Source: Merdimmobilis hominis
GTDB lineage: Bacteria; Bacillota; Clostridia; Oscillospirales; Ruminococcaceae
Length of the DNA stretch: 64,000 nucleotides
Assembly: GCF_021109255.1 (NCBI RefSeq)
Contig: NZ_JAJODG010000002.1
Reading direction: 5' to 3' (one strand)
Shown: positions 42,617 through 50,713 of the stretch, piece by piece
How the letters are laid out: every line of letters starts with the position of its first letter
How positions within the stretch are numbered: the stretch's first letter is position 1
Notes under the pieces: generated by a model
Database searches by the model: none
Told to the model about the DNA's origin: nothing
The model's input: the letters and a program-made list of their open reading frames with translations, nothing else
Position numbers and translations under genes: made by a program

Positions 42617-42637
42617 TGTCGACACGCCTCGACAAAA
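42617..42637 (-). promoter_or_regulatory. Tandem Spo0A-box-like sites
   Basis: Two TGTCGA hexamers on the minus strand start exactly 10 bases apart, one helical turn: one within TTTTGTCGAG and one within the palindrome TGTCGACA. Each matches six of the seven core 0A-box bases (TGTCGAA). They lie about 20-40 bases upstream of the -35 hexamer of the DUF6514-like gene. Confidence 0.55.
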
Positions 42638-42912
42638 CTTTGTGTAAACCTTTGTCTTAGGCAAAGGTTTTTTTGAGGAGAATTACTCTTGTTTTTTCTG
42701 TTTTCTCTCGATTTTGTGCAGAATTTTTCGCTTCTTCTTGGTGGAGAACAACAAAAGTATTTTTTGTCTTTCTCCTATTGCCCAAGCGGACAATCCCCTT
42801 CTCGTTCCATCGCGGATGAACCCCACTGGACCCCCACCATGCTGGAAAAAAGTTGCCGTTGCACCCTCTCCCCCATTCGTGGTACCATCATTCCAGGAAA
42901 GGGAGTGCACCC
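42638..42912. other. Intergenic region upstream of the 86-residue gene
   Basis: No supported gene. A hairpin ACCTTTG...CAAAGGT followed by a T-run lies near 42647-42674 on the plus strand and could be a terminator. The remaining sequence has no promoter that I can call for the following gene. Confidence 0.45.
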
Positions 42913-43173
42913 ATGAAACAGTTTTACCGGCAGCTCTGCCAAATTCACCCCTTTGGGCTGGGGGTAATCGAAGCGGGCTTTGCCATGATGATTGCCTATT
43001 TTATCTGCGCCCAGTTCGCGTTGTTCCTGGCTCCCCACGCCCAGAGCTATCTTGGAATGCTCGCCCTGCGCCGCGCTTGCTTGGAAGCCGCGCCTGCGTC
43101 CTTTGCCGCTGGAGTGGCGGCCGGGCTGATCTGCGACCTAGCCTTGGTGCAGGAAAAGGACAGGGAGCGCTAA
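42913..43173 (+). CDS. Small hydrophobic protein of unknown family
   Basis: 86 residues. Two hydrophobic stretches (about residues 18-40 and 60-78) suggest a two-helix membrane protein with a charged C-terminal tail (QEKDRER). It does not match a family I recognise. The start ATG at 42913 has AAAGGGAG upstream, and a strong terminator follows the stop, which supports a real gene. It converges with secF. Confidence 0.6.
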   Translation: MKQFYRQLCQIHPFGLGVIEAGFAMMIAYFICAQFALFLAPHAQSYLGMLALRRACLEAAPASFAAGVAAGLICDLALVQEKDRER

Positions 43174-43189
43174 TCCAGCCCTGTACATG

Positions 43190-43223
43190 AGAAAAGGAAC
43201 ACCAAGTTGGTGTTCCTTTTTTG
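43190..43223. terminator. Bidirectional terminator between the 86-residue gene and secF
   Basis: AAAAGGAACACCAA pairs with TTGGTGTTCCTTTT, with a T-run on the plus strand and T-rich sequence on the minus strand. It is placed just after both converging stop codons. Confidence 0.88.
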
Positions 43224-43227
43224 CATT

Positions 43228-44148
43228 TTACCCTTGTTTTTCAGAGTTTTTTTCCCCCTGCCACCCAGCCCAAAGGGGACCGGCTAAGCAGATTGCCCCA
43301 TAGCCGCAGGAAAGAATCCCGACCAACAATGGGAAGGTAAAGCTCAGGATAGCGTCTGCTTGCCCCAGAAGCGCCATCACTGAAAGGGCGGCCAACATCA
43401 TAGCAGCACAGGCCAAAACCGTCAGCAGCCGGGGCAGGTACTGCATAATGCTCTGGTTGACAAGCTCAGCCGGGGAGACTTTTTTCCCCAAGAGCCTCCG
43501 GTTGTCCCGGATGTGGCCAAAGAGCCCGGCGGCGCTGTACAAGGTGAAAAACAGGATTACCAGGGCTACCGCGAAGAACTGTCCACCAAAAGGGATACGA
43601 AACAGGGCATATCCTCCCGCTGCCAGCAGCAGGTTATGGGCAAAGGCGGCAACTGTCAGAATCCCAGCCTGCCAGCCGCCGATAGAGGGAAAACGAAGGG
43701 AGAAAAACAGGACAGTCACTGCGGCGGCCACCCCCATGCAGAGGAGGCATTTCAACCAAAAATCCCAGCCCACTGCAGCTTTCAGCACAAGGGCGGAATC
43801 AAGTGCAATTTCGTTTTCGGGGAAGGTGCTGGCCAAGGTGGCGGTGAGCCCCATCTGCTCCTGGGTTGTAAGCGCCACGTCCCCAGGGAAGGAGACCTCA
43901 TAGCTGGATAGCCCCGCCGCCCAATCGGTTTTCGCCTGGACGGTCACCCGTCTGCCCACCACCGTCTCCACCGCTTCCTGGAAGGGACGGCTGTCCAGCT
44001 CCCCTTGGTAAGTGTAAGTGAGGACAAACCCATCTTGGTAAGGGAGGTCGCGGCGCACCCCCAGCAAGGCGATGGCGGCCAGGGCAATAAACAAAAACAC
44101 GGCGGATACTGCCAGGAAGCGTTTGCGGTTGGCTGAAAAATTCATCAT
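43228..44148 (-). CDS. secF: Protein translocase subunit SecF
   Basis: 306 residues. SecF with SecD uses the proton or sodium gradient to pull secreted proteins across the membrane. It has one N-terminal helix (about residues 10-30), a periplasm-facing domain and five C-terminal helices. The start MMNFSANRKRFL overlaps the secD stop (ATGATGA); 44148 or 44145 are both possible. The sequence is divergent: the usual C-terminal motifs are weak, and the assignment leans on topology and on secD directly upstream. Confidence 0.85.
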   Translation of the reverse strand: MMNFSANRKRFLAVSAVFLFIALAAIALLGVRRDLPYQDGFVLTYTYQGELDSRPFQEAVETVVGRRVTVQAKTDWAAGLSSYEVSFPGDVALTTQEQMGLTATLASTFPENEIALDSALVLKAAVGWDFWLKCLLCMGVAAAVTVLFFSLRFPSIGGWQAGILTVAAFAHNLLLAAGGYALFRIPFGGQFFAVALVILFFTLYSAAGLFGHIRDNRRLLGKKVSPAELVNQSIMQYLPRLLTVLACAAMMLAALSVMALLGQADAILSFTFPLLVGILSCGYGAICLAGPLWAGWQGEKNSEKQG

Positions 44149-45542
44149 CTTCTCCCACCTCCGTACAGGGACGGGTCCCGCAGGGCCTTCATCCGGCAGA
44201 GGGATTTCAGCATCAGGCGGGAAGCAAATCCGTTCATCGCCAGGTTGGAAAGAGCCCCCGCCAACAGCACAAAGCCAAAAGAAGAAATCCCTGTCGAGGA
44301 AGCCGTGCCCAACCAATCCAGGAAGGGGAGCCGGGCCAGCAGGCTGCTTTCCGGGCTGAACGCCGCCAGCAGCAAAAAGGCAATCAAAGCGGTGAGCAGA
44401 CACCCATTCCAGAGGGAAGGGAATGCCTGCCGGAACCCGAAGTCCACAGCTGCATCTAAATTTTTACCGTCTCGCAAGCCTTCTTTAATCCCCTCGGCCA
44501 CGTGGACGTTGGTGTCAATGCCAAACCAAAGAGCCAACAACATGGCGGCAATGCTGGGGAGGGACAGGGTCGTGGCCGGAAATTGGGGAATAAATCCAGT
44601 GACTGCTGCCACCAGCAGGGCTGCTTGTCCGAATAGGGCGATCATGGCCACAACTCCGGGGAGCCGGCAGCGGAACACCAACAGCGCCGCGGTAAGCCCA
44701 AAGGCAAGGATGCCGCACTTGGCAAGAATTCCCCTGGCCCCCTCCCCCAGCGCCGGAGCGATGGGGCCGTAACTGACTACCCGCATCCGGAAGGGCATAG
44801 GCCCGAGGTTGATCTTATCCGCCAGGCGGGTAGCGCTCTCCTGGGTGAACCGGCCGGTGATGGCAGGCTTGCCGCCCAACGTCCGAGTGTCCGCAGAAGG
44901 AGCGGAAATCATCGTGTCATCCAGCCAGATGGAAATGGTGGTGTCGGTCCCGGAGAGCCGTTCCGACGCCTCGTTAAATTTGGCGGCGCCTTCCTCGGTC
45001 AAATCTAAGAGAACCACATACTGCCCCACGTCCTTTTGGGAAGGCTCCACCGAAGCGCTCACCACATCCTTGCTGGTCAAAATCACCGTCTCTTTGGTGA
45101 CGCCGGAAGGGCGGTTGTTTTCATCCCGCTGCGAACCCTCCCGCAAGGTCAGCTGGGCGGTCTCCCCCAATTCCGCCACTGTGGATGAAAGGTCTTCCTC
45201 CATACCCTCCATCACATCCGCCGGGTAGCGGACAAGGATTCTGGCCTGGTCAAAATCGGTGTATACTTCACCATCCGTGATGTCCTGGGACAGCAGCCGA
45301 CGTTCCAATATGGCCTGCGCCAAGCGCAGTTCCGCTTCTGTGGCATCCACCCCTTCCGGCGGACCGAATACCACCTCCACGCCACCGCGCAGATCCATCC
45401 CCAGCTGGATGTCGCCGGCCCCTTTGACATAAACTCGGGTCAGATCGCCATAGGTGTTGCTGACGCCCAAAAACGACGCATAACCCAACACGGCGATGCA
45501 CAACAACACCACAAAGAATACTGCGCGCTTGCCCCGCTTCAC
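44145..45542 (-). CDS. secD: Protein translocase subunit SecD
   Basis: 465 residues. The N-terminal helix (about residues 7-25) is followed by the signature GMDLRGGVEVVF. The P1 head region includes IWLDDTMISAPSADTRTLGGKPAITGRFT. The C-terminal half holds the membrane helices with the WFGIDTNVHVAEGIKEGLRDG block. The start is GTG at 45542, after GGGGGATCGCCA; a longer frame upstream is not supported. It is first of the secD-secF pair with its own promoter. Confidence 0.93.
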   Translation of the reverse strand: MKRGKRAVFFVVLLCIAVLGYASFLGVSNTYGDLTRVYVKGAGDIQLGMDLRGGVEVVFGPPEGVDATEAELRLAQAILERRLLSQDITDGEVYTDFDQARILVRYPADVMEGMEEDLSSTVAELGETAQLTLREGSQRDENNRPSGVTKETVILTSKDVVSASVEPSQKDVGQYVVLLDLTEEGAAKFNEASERLSGTDTTISIWLDDTMISAPSADTRTLGGKPAITGRFTQESATRLADKINLGPMPFRMRVVSYGPIAPALGEGARGILAKCGILAFGLTAALLVFRCRLPGVVAMIALFGQAALLVAAVTGFIPQFPATTLSLPSIAAMLLALWFGIDTNVHVAEGIKEGLRDGKNLDAAVDFGFRQAFPSLWNGCLLTALIAFLLLAAFSPESSLLARLPFLDWLGTASSTGISSFGFVLLAGALSNLAMNGFASRLMLKSLCRMKALRDPSLYGGGRR

Positions 45543-45627
45543 TGGCGATCCCCCCTTGTTCCATTCCCGATGGAGGCAAGGTTCCCAACCGTCTGCTACC
45601 TGCTTTTCCACCGGCATTCATGGGGCT

Positions 45628-45656
45628 ATTATATGTCAATTGGAAACAAAAGTCAA
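45628..45656 (-). promoter_or_regulatory. Sigma-A promoter of secDF
   Basis: TTGACT (45651-45656, minus strand), 17 bases, TATAAT (45628-45633). About 80 bases of leader precede the secD GTG. Confidence 0.83.
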
Positions 45657-45719
45657 TTTCATTCTTTGTACATTTTCCAAATATTTCATGTAAGTAACAA
45701 AAAATACTGATTTTTACTT

Positions 45720-45758
45720 GGAAAAAGCGCCTGTGTGGCCAAAGCCACCCAGACGCTA
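45720..45758 (-). terminator. Terminator of the aminotransferase gene
   Basis: AGCGCCTGTGTGGC (45726-45739) pairs with GCCACCCAGACGCT (45744-45757) with two mismatches. On the minus strand it is followed by TTTTTCC. Confidence 0.78.
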
Positions 45759-45798
45759 GCTGTGGAATCTAGGTTGTGAAAAAAATGTGGAAAACTTC

Positions 45799-47079
45799 TT
45801 ACTGGGCCATCAATTTTTCCAAGCAGGCAAGACGGGCCGCCACGCAGAAAATATCCAAAGCCGCCTGCAAATTTTCCAAGGTGGGATAGGTGGGAGCCAG
45901 GCGCAGATTGCGGTCCCGCGGGTCATTGAAATAGGGGTAGGTGGCCCCCACGTCGGTCAGGGCGACACCCGCCTCCTTGCAGAGGGTATAGGTCCGTTTG
46001 GCACAGCCGTCCATCAGGTCGACCGAGACAAAATAGCCCCCTTTGGGGTGGCTCCACTGGGCGATCCCCTTGCCTTCCAGCTCTCGTGTTAATGTGTTTT
46101 CCACTGCCTCAAACTTGGGGCGGACACTGGCCGCGTGGCGCAGCATGTGGGCATCAATTCCCGCTTTATCCTTAAAAAAGCGGACATGCATCAGCATGTT
46201 GACCTTGTTCCAGCTGATCACCGGGACGGTCATCTGGGATTTGATAAACCGGATATTTTCAGCAGAGGCACCCATGGCCCCCACACCGCTGCCCGGGAAG
46301 GTGATCTTGGATGTGGAGCCAAACAGATAAACCATATTGGGATTTCCAGCTTTTTTGCACTCACTTAGGATGTCCAACACCCGTTCCTTCTGTTCAGGGT
46401 AGATGTCGTGGACGCAGTAGGCGTTGTCCCAAAAGATGCGGAAATCCGGAGCGGCGGGCTTTAAGGCTGCCAACCGCCGGACCACCTCGTCGGAATAGGT
46501 GACCCCGCCCGGGTTGGAGTACTGGGGAACACACCAAATGCCTTTGATGGAGGGGTCGGCACAGACCAATTCCTCGATCTTGGCGATGTCCGGGCCGTTT
46601 TCATCCATCTCAATGTTGATCATCTCAAAGCCAAAAAACTCGGTGATATCAAAATGGCGGTCATAGCCAGGCACAGGGCAGAGCCATTTGCGGTCTTTGC
46701 ACTCGCCCCAGGGCCGGCCGCCTAAAACCCCGTTGGTCACCGCCCGGGAGATGGCGTCGTGCATCAGGGTCAGGCTGGAGCTCCCCCCCACAATGACCTC
46801 ATCCTCCCCGACGCCAAGGAGCGCGGCGAACAGACGATTGGCCTCGGGCATGGCGTCCAGGTTGCCGTAGTTGCGCACATCTACCCCGTTTTCATCTCTA
46901 AAATCAGTGGAGCTGGTAAACAAGTCAAACATCCCATTGGAGAAATTGAGCTGTTCCTCGCTGGGTTTGCCCCGGGACATATCCAATTTCATCCCCTTGG
47001 CTTTTAAGGCTTCATAGGCGGCTTTGGTCTCTTCCAAAAGGGAAGCAAGCTCCTCTTTGGAACATTCTTGATAGGTCAT
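45799..47079 (-). CDS. Class Ic-type aspartate aminotransferase-like PLP enzyme
   Basis: 426 residues. A PLP-dependent aminotransferase of the GntR-MocR-like aspartate aminotransferase group (PF12897 type, recalled). Signatures are LDMSRGKPSEEQL at the N-terminus, NYGNLDAMPEANRLFAALLG, the WDNAYCVHDIY region binding the cofactor and the Schiff-base lysine in FGSTSKITFPGSG (about residue 245). Probably aspartate/2-oxoglutarate transamination, but substrate choice is uncertain. The start is ATG at 47079 after GGAGGAACACT. It is monocistronic, with promoter and terminator both visible. Confidence 0.88.
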   Translation of the reverse strand: MTYQECSKEELASLLEETKAAYEALKAKGMKLDMSRGKPSEEQLNFSNGMFDLFTSSTDFRDENGVDVRNYGNLDAMPEANRLFAALLGVGEDEVIVGGSSSLTLMHDAISRAVTNGVLGGRPWGECKDRKWLCPVPGYDRHFDITEFFGFEMINIEMDENGPDIAKIEELVCADPSIKGIWCVPQYSNPGGVTYSDEVVRRLAALKPAAPDFRIFWDNAYCVHDIYPEQKERVLDILSECKKAGNPNMVYLFGSTSKITFPGSGVGAMGASAENIRFIKSQMTVPVISWNKVNMLMHVRFFKDKAGIDAHMLRHAASVRPKFEAVENTLTRELEGKGIAQWSHPKGGYFVSVDLMDGCAKRTYTLCKEAGVALTDVGATYPYFNDPRDRNLRLAPTYPTLENLQAALDIFCVAARLACLEKLMAQ

Positions 47080-47119
47080 AGTGTTCCTCCTAACCGTGGT
47101 GTTTCTTTGTCTTTGTTCC

Positions 47120-47148
47120 ATTATACTGGCTCTCCAGTCAAATTGCAA
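47120..47148 (-). promoter_or_regulatory. Sigma-A promoter of the aminotransferase gene
   Basis: TTGCAA (47143-47148, minus strand), 17 bases, TATAAT (47120-47125). The leader is about 35 bases. Confidence 0.75.
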
Positions 47149-47207
47149 TATGCAGGATAATATTTTAAAACCTGCAAATAGGGCCGATAAATTTCTAGAA
47201 AATCCGA

Positions 47208-47242
47208 AGAAAGGCCCGTTCCGCGAAAGAACGAGCCTTTAA
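47208..47242 (-). terminator. Terminator of the hydroxyacid dehydrogenase gene
   Basis: AAGGCTCGTTC pairs with GAACGGGCCTT on the minus strand (one mismatch), followed by a short T-run. It lies five bases after the stop codon. Confidence 0.82.
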
Positions 47243-47246
47243 AAAA

Positions 47247-48203
47247 CTATTTTTGGGGATGGTTCACCGGCCAGGTGGGCTCTTGCCCCGAAAGCACCTC
47301 ATGGATGCCCTGGGCAGCGTGCAGGCCCATGCGGGCGGTGGACTCCCAGGTGTGGGCCGCGTTGTGGGGGGTGAGGATGGCGTTTTCCAGCTGGAAAAGC
47401 TCAGCAGTGGTGTCCGGCGGCTCCTGCTCAAAGACATCCAGCGCACACCCGGCGATGATTCCCGCCTTCAGCGCTTGGGTGAGGGCCCCTTCCTCCACAA
47501 TGCCGCCCCGAGCGGTGTTGATCAAAAAGGCGGTGGGCTTCATCAGGGAGAGTTCCTTTTCCCCGATCAAATGGCGGTTCTCGGCGGTGGAGGGCATGTG
47601 CAGCGAGACAAAGTCCGCCTCCCGCAGCACCTCTTCCTTGGTGGAGAGCCGCTTGACATAGGAAGGCACCAGCTCCTGGGGGAGATAGGGGTCATAGCCG
47701 ACGATGTTCATCCCAAACACCCGGGCCTTCTCCGCAACCGAGCGGCCGATGCGTCCAAGGCCCAACAGGCCCAGGGTTTTGCCCTCCAATTCAATGGTCA
47801 TCAAGCTGTTGCGGATTTCAAAGTTGCCGGCGTGGAATTCCCGGTCCACTACATGGATGTATTTGGCGCAGGCCAGCATCAAAAACAAGGTGTGCTCCGC
47901 CACCGCTTTATAGTTGGACAAAGGGGCGTTGGTGATCCAAATCCCCTTTTCAGTGGCGTAGGGGATATCCAGTGCATCCACCCCCACTCCATGGCGGCCC
48001 ACCACCTTCAGTTTTGGGGCGGCATCGATAATCCGGCGGGTCAGCGGCTGATTTCGGATTAAAATGGCGTCGCAGTCCGCCACATCCCGGACAATGTCAT
48101 CCTCCGTGAGGCCGCTGCCCATTTTGATTTCATACCCTTTTTCCCGGAGGTATTCCTTGCCCTCTGGGGCGATTTCCTCGGGGATCAGCACCTTATATGC
48201 CAT
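47247..48203 (-). CDS. D-2-hydroxyacid dehydrogenase (phosphoglycerate dehydrogenase-like)
   Basis: 318 residues. NAD-dependent dehydrogenase of the SerA/hydroxypyruvate reductase family. The Rossmann motif is LGLGRIGRSVAEKA, catalytic Arg is in NTARGGIVEEGAL and the Glu/His pair is toward the C-terminus (DVFEQEP, TPHNAAHTWEST). The C-terminal ACT domain of many SerA proteins is absent. The start is ATG at 48203 (MAYKVLIPEEIAPEG) after GGAGAGGG. Serine synthesis is possible, but the substrate cannot be fixed from sequence. It is divergent from asnS. Confidence 0.9.
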   Translation of the reverse strand: MAYKVLIPEEIAPEGKEYLREKGYEIKMGSGLTEDDIVRDVADCDAILIRNQPLTRRIIDAAPKLKVVGRHGVGVDALDIPYATEKGIWITNAPLSNYKAVAEHTLFLMLACAKYIHVVDREFHAGNFEIRNSLMTIELEGKTLGLLGLGRIGRSVAEKARVFGMNIVGYDPYLPQELVPSYVKRLSTKEEVLREADFVSLHMPSTAENRHLIGEKELSLMKPTAFLINTARGGIVEEGALTQALKAGIIAGCALDVFEQEPPDTTAELFQLENAILTPHNAAHTWESTARMGLHAAQGIHEVLSGQEPTWPVNHPQK

Positions 48204-48242
48204 AGTGTTCCCTCTCCTTCCCAAAATCGTCTGCTTGGCTTC

Positions 48243-48271
48243 ATTGTATGCTTTGTGGGGGCAAAAATCAA
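48243..48271 (-). promoter_or_regulatory. Sigma-A promoter of the hydroxyacid dehydrogenase gene
   Basis: TTGATT (48266-48271, minus strand), 17 bases, TACAAT (48243-48248). Confidence 0.72.
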
Positions 48272-48384
48272 GAGAATCCGCCGGTGCCGCCGGTTTTTTG
48301 CAGCAAACCAGCTCATATCCGTCACATTGCCGGAAAAAAATGGAGAGGATTGCCTGTTTTTCCCTGAAAAAAATCACTTTTCCC

Positions 48385-48413
48385 TTGTTCCCTATCCGGA
48401 TTTGTACTATAAT
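48385..48413 (+). promoter_or_regulatory. Sigma-A promoter of asnS
   Basis: TTGTTC (48385-48390), 17 bases, TATAAT (48408-48413). Transcription would start near 48420, inside the inverted repeat that follows. Confidence 0.78.
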
Positions 48414-48414
48414 A

Positions 48415-48441
48415 AACAATAGCTTTCTGCAAGCTATTGTT
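48415..48441. promoter_or_regulatory. 11-bp inverted repeat at the asnS start site, candidate operator
   Basis: AACAATAGCTT (48415-48425) and AAGCTATTGTT (48431-48441) are perfect inverted copies five bases apart. The repeat begins right after the -10 hexamer, so it covers the predicted transcription start. A DNA operator is therefore more likely than an RNA hairpin. Confidence 0.55.
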
Positions 48442-48571
48442 GGTGCGCACTCTTTTTTATGCAGGAGGGAGCGCGCACTTATCTTTAGAAAGGCTGCGGC
48501 GACGCCCGGCCGCCTCCGTTCCCCCACTGGGAAGAGGATGGAAACAAAGAAAAATCATTGGAGGTATCACC
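48442..48571 (+). other. Structured 5' leader of asnS
   Basis: About 130 bases with two likely hairpins: GTGCGC (about 48443) with GCGCAC (about 48473), enclosing a CTCTTTTTT and AGGAGGGAG pairing; and GCGGC with GCCGC (about 48495-48512). No T-box sequence (AGGGTGGNACCGCG) is present. Function unknown; it may simply shape the mRNA 5' end. Confidence 0.4.
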
Positions 48572-49966
48572 ATGACCAAAACAGAACTGAAAAAATTGTT
48601 CAGTGACGTTGCAAGCTACACAAGCGCACCGGTGACGGTCTGCGGCTGGGTCAAGACCATCCGCGTGTCCAAGTCCCTGGGCTTCATCGAACTCAACGAC
48701 GGCACCTGCTTCAAGAATTTGCAGGTGGTCTTTGAGGAGAATAAATTGAACAATTTTAAAGAGATCAGCAAGCTCAATGTGGGCGCGGCGATTGTGGTGG
48801 ATGGCGATATCGTCCTCACCCCGGATGCCAAGCAGCCCTTTGAAATTCATGCCACCGATGTTTTCATTGAGGGTGCTTCCACCCCCGATTACCCCCTGCA
48901 AAAGAAACGCCACTCCTTAGAGTTCCTGCGCTCTATCGCCCATTTGCGCCCCCGCACCAACACCTTCAGCGCTGTGTTCCGAGTCCGCTCGGCCGCTGCC
49001 TTTGCCATCCATAAATTTTTCAACGAAAACGGCTTTGTCTACGCCCATACCCCCCTGATCACCGGCAGCGACTGCGAAGGCGCCGGCGAGATGTTCCGGG
49101 TGACCACCCTGGATCCGGTCAATCCGCCCCTTTGCGACGACGGTTCAGTGGATTTCAGCCAGGATTTCTTCGGCAAAGCCACCAGCCTCACCGTCTCCGG
49201 ACAGTTGGAAGCGGAGGCTATGGCTATGGCATTCTCCAAGGTCTACACCTTCGGCCCCACCTTCCGGGCAGAAAATTCCAACACCGCCCGCCATGCCGCC
49301 GAGTTTTGGATGATTGAGCCGGAAATCGCTTTTGCCGACCTGAAGGACAACATGGAGCTGGCTACTGCCATGATGAAATACGTCCTTTCTTATGTGCTGG
49401 AGACCTGCCCTGACGAGATGAAGTTCTTCAACGACTTCTACGACAAGGAGCTGCTGGAGCGCCTCCACTTTATCATCCATTCCGAGTTTGGCCATGTGAC
49501 CTACACCGAGGCCATCGACCTGTTGCTGCAGGCCGGCGACCGGTTTGAATACCCTGTCTCCTGGGGCATTGACCTGCAAACTGAGCATGAGCGTTACCTC
49601 ACCGAGCAGGTGTTCAAAAAGCCCCTGTTTGTCACCGATTACCCCAAGGAGATCAAAGCCTTCTACATGCGGCTCAACGACGACGGCAAAACCGTTGCCG
49701 CCATGGACCTTCTGGTCCCCGGCATTGGCGAGATCATCGGCGGAAGCCAGCGTGAGGAGCGGTTGGATGTTCTGACCAGCCGCATTTCGGAGCTGGGCCT
49801 CAAAGAAGAGGACTACAGCTGGTACTTGGATCTGCGGCGGTACGGCGGCACTAAGCACGCCGGTTACGGCCTGGGCTTCGAGCGGCTGATCATGTACATC
49901 ACCGGCATATCCAACATCCGGGATGTGCTCCCCTTCCCCCGGACTGTGGGCACTGCGGAATATTAA
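48572..49966 (+). CDS. asnS: Asparaginyl-tRNA synthetase
   Basis: 464 residues. Class IIb synthetase that charges tRNA-Asn. An OB-fold anticodon-binding domain (VTVCGWVKTIRVSKSLGFIEL) is followed by the catalytic core: motif 2 FRAENSNTARHAAEFWMIEPE and motif 3 GYGLGFERLIMYITGISNIRD. The start is ATG at 48572 after GGAGGTATCACC; the longer frame through the leader is not coding. A terminator follows. The family and the AsnRS-type residues are clear, so AspRS is excluded. Confidence 0.96.
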   Translation: MTKTELKKLFSDVASYTSAPVTVCGWVKTIRVSKSLGFIELNDGTCFKNLQVVFEENKLNNFKEISKLNVGAAIVVDGDIVLTPDAKQPFEIHATDVFIEGASTPDYPLQKKRHSLEFLRSIAHLRPRTNTFSAVFRVRSAAAFAIHKFFNENGFVYAHTPLITGSDCEGAGEMFRVTTLDPVNPPLCDDGSVDFSQDFFGKATSLTVSGQLEAEAMAMAFSKVYTFGPTFRAENSNTARHAAEFWMIEPEIAFADLKDNMELATAMMKYVLSYVLETCPDEMKFFNDFYDKELLERLHFIIHSEFGHVTYTEAIDLLLQAGDRFEYPVSWGIDLQTEHERYLTEQVFKKPLFVTDYPKEIKAFYMRLNDDGKTVAAMDLLVPGIGEIIGGSQREERLDVLTSRISELGLKEEDYSWYLDLRRYGGTKHAGYGLGFERLIMYITGISNIRDVLPFPRTVGTAEY

Positions 49967-49974
49967 AAGCAAAA

Positions 49975-50013
49975 AGAAAAGGACCTTTCCCCAAAAGGAA
50001 AGGTCCTTTTTAT
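49975..50013 (+). terminator. Terminator of asnS (also serves the CarD-like gene)
   Basis: AAAAGGACCTTTCC pairs with GGAAAGGTCCTTTT around CCAAAA. A T-run follows on the plus strand and the opposite strand also has Ts. It lies between the converging asnS and CarD-like genes. Confidence 0.9.
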
Positions 50014-50027
50014 GCAGCAAACACTGG

Positions 50028-50537
50028 TTATTCGCCGGCGACGCCTGCCGCCTTTTCAATATAGGGCACAACTTCCTCCCGGTCAATCCCCAAAGAGACC
50101 GCCAGTTCACCGTACAAAAGATCCTCGGCCCGCTTCATGTAGCGCTGGTCCACCTGGCCGATCTTCCGCCCGCATCGGGCCGCTTCCCGGCTTTTGGCGT
50201 AGATGCTTTTGATCATCCCCACCAGATCCTCGCACCGGTGGGCTTTGAGGGCAGATTCATACCGCTCTTTGATCACCGATATGCTACGGCCGCTGCAGTC
50301 GCCTTTTGGAATATCGGGGATTTTGGAGACAAGCTCCTCCGCCTCTTTTTTGGTCAAGATAGGCCGCATAAATACGGTAGTATCCACTGGCGCATAGATC
50401 GTTTCGGTCCCATATTCGGGAACCAGGGTGTAGTATAGCTTTTTGTGATCGCCGCTGGCAAACTGCGGCTTGCCGATCTTGGCCACCCGGCACACACCGC
50501 TGATCCCATACATGATCCAATCTCCTACTGCAAACAC
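50028..50537 (-). CDS. CarD-like transcription regulator
   Basis: 169 residues. An N-terminal CarD/TRCF RNA polymerase-interacting domain (MFAVGDWIMYGISGVCRVAKIG, then YYTLVPEYGTETIYAPVDT) is followed by a helical C-terminal domain (ALKAHRCEDLVGMIKSIYAKS and YMKRAEDLLYGELAVSLGI). Proteins of this kind bind the polymerase beta subunit and stabilise open promoter complexes. The start is GTG at 50537, eight bases after GGAGG. It lies downstream of the cobalamin operon but has its own extended -10 promoter, so it is probably a separate unit. Confidence 0.87.
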   Translation of the reverse strand: MFAVGDWIMYGISGVCRVAKIGKPQFASGDHKKLYYTLVPEYGTETIYAPVDTTVFMRPILTKKEAEELVSKIPDIPKGDCSGRSISVIKERYESALKAHRCEDLVGMIKSIYAKSREAARCGRKIGQVDQRYMKRAEDLLYGELAVSLGIDREEVVPYIEKAAGVAGE

Positions 50538-50678
50538 TGGTCACACCTCCATGAAGTCCTTCCGTTTCTGCTTCCAGGATGGCTCCCCTTCTGCTCCTTT
50601 TCGCAGGGGGTTCCTCAAAGAAAAACGTGCAGGTTGGCAACTGGACTCACATTTGCCAAACTACACGCCTTATGTATA

Positions 50679-50687
50679 AGTATACCA
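50679..50687 (-). promoter_or_regulatory. Extended -10 promoter of the CarD-like gene
   Basis: Minus strand TGGTATACT: TATACT with the upstream TG dinucleotide of extended -10 promoters. The -35 region is weak. It lies between the cbiC stop and the CarD-like start. Confidence 0.6.
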
Positions 50688-50713
50688 CATTTTTCTCCAA
50701 AAAGACAGCCGAC

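Noticed and set aside
48395..48571. T-box riboswitch upstream of asnS
   Set aside because: The conserved T-box sequence and a stem I specifier layout could not be found; only unrelated hairpins are present.
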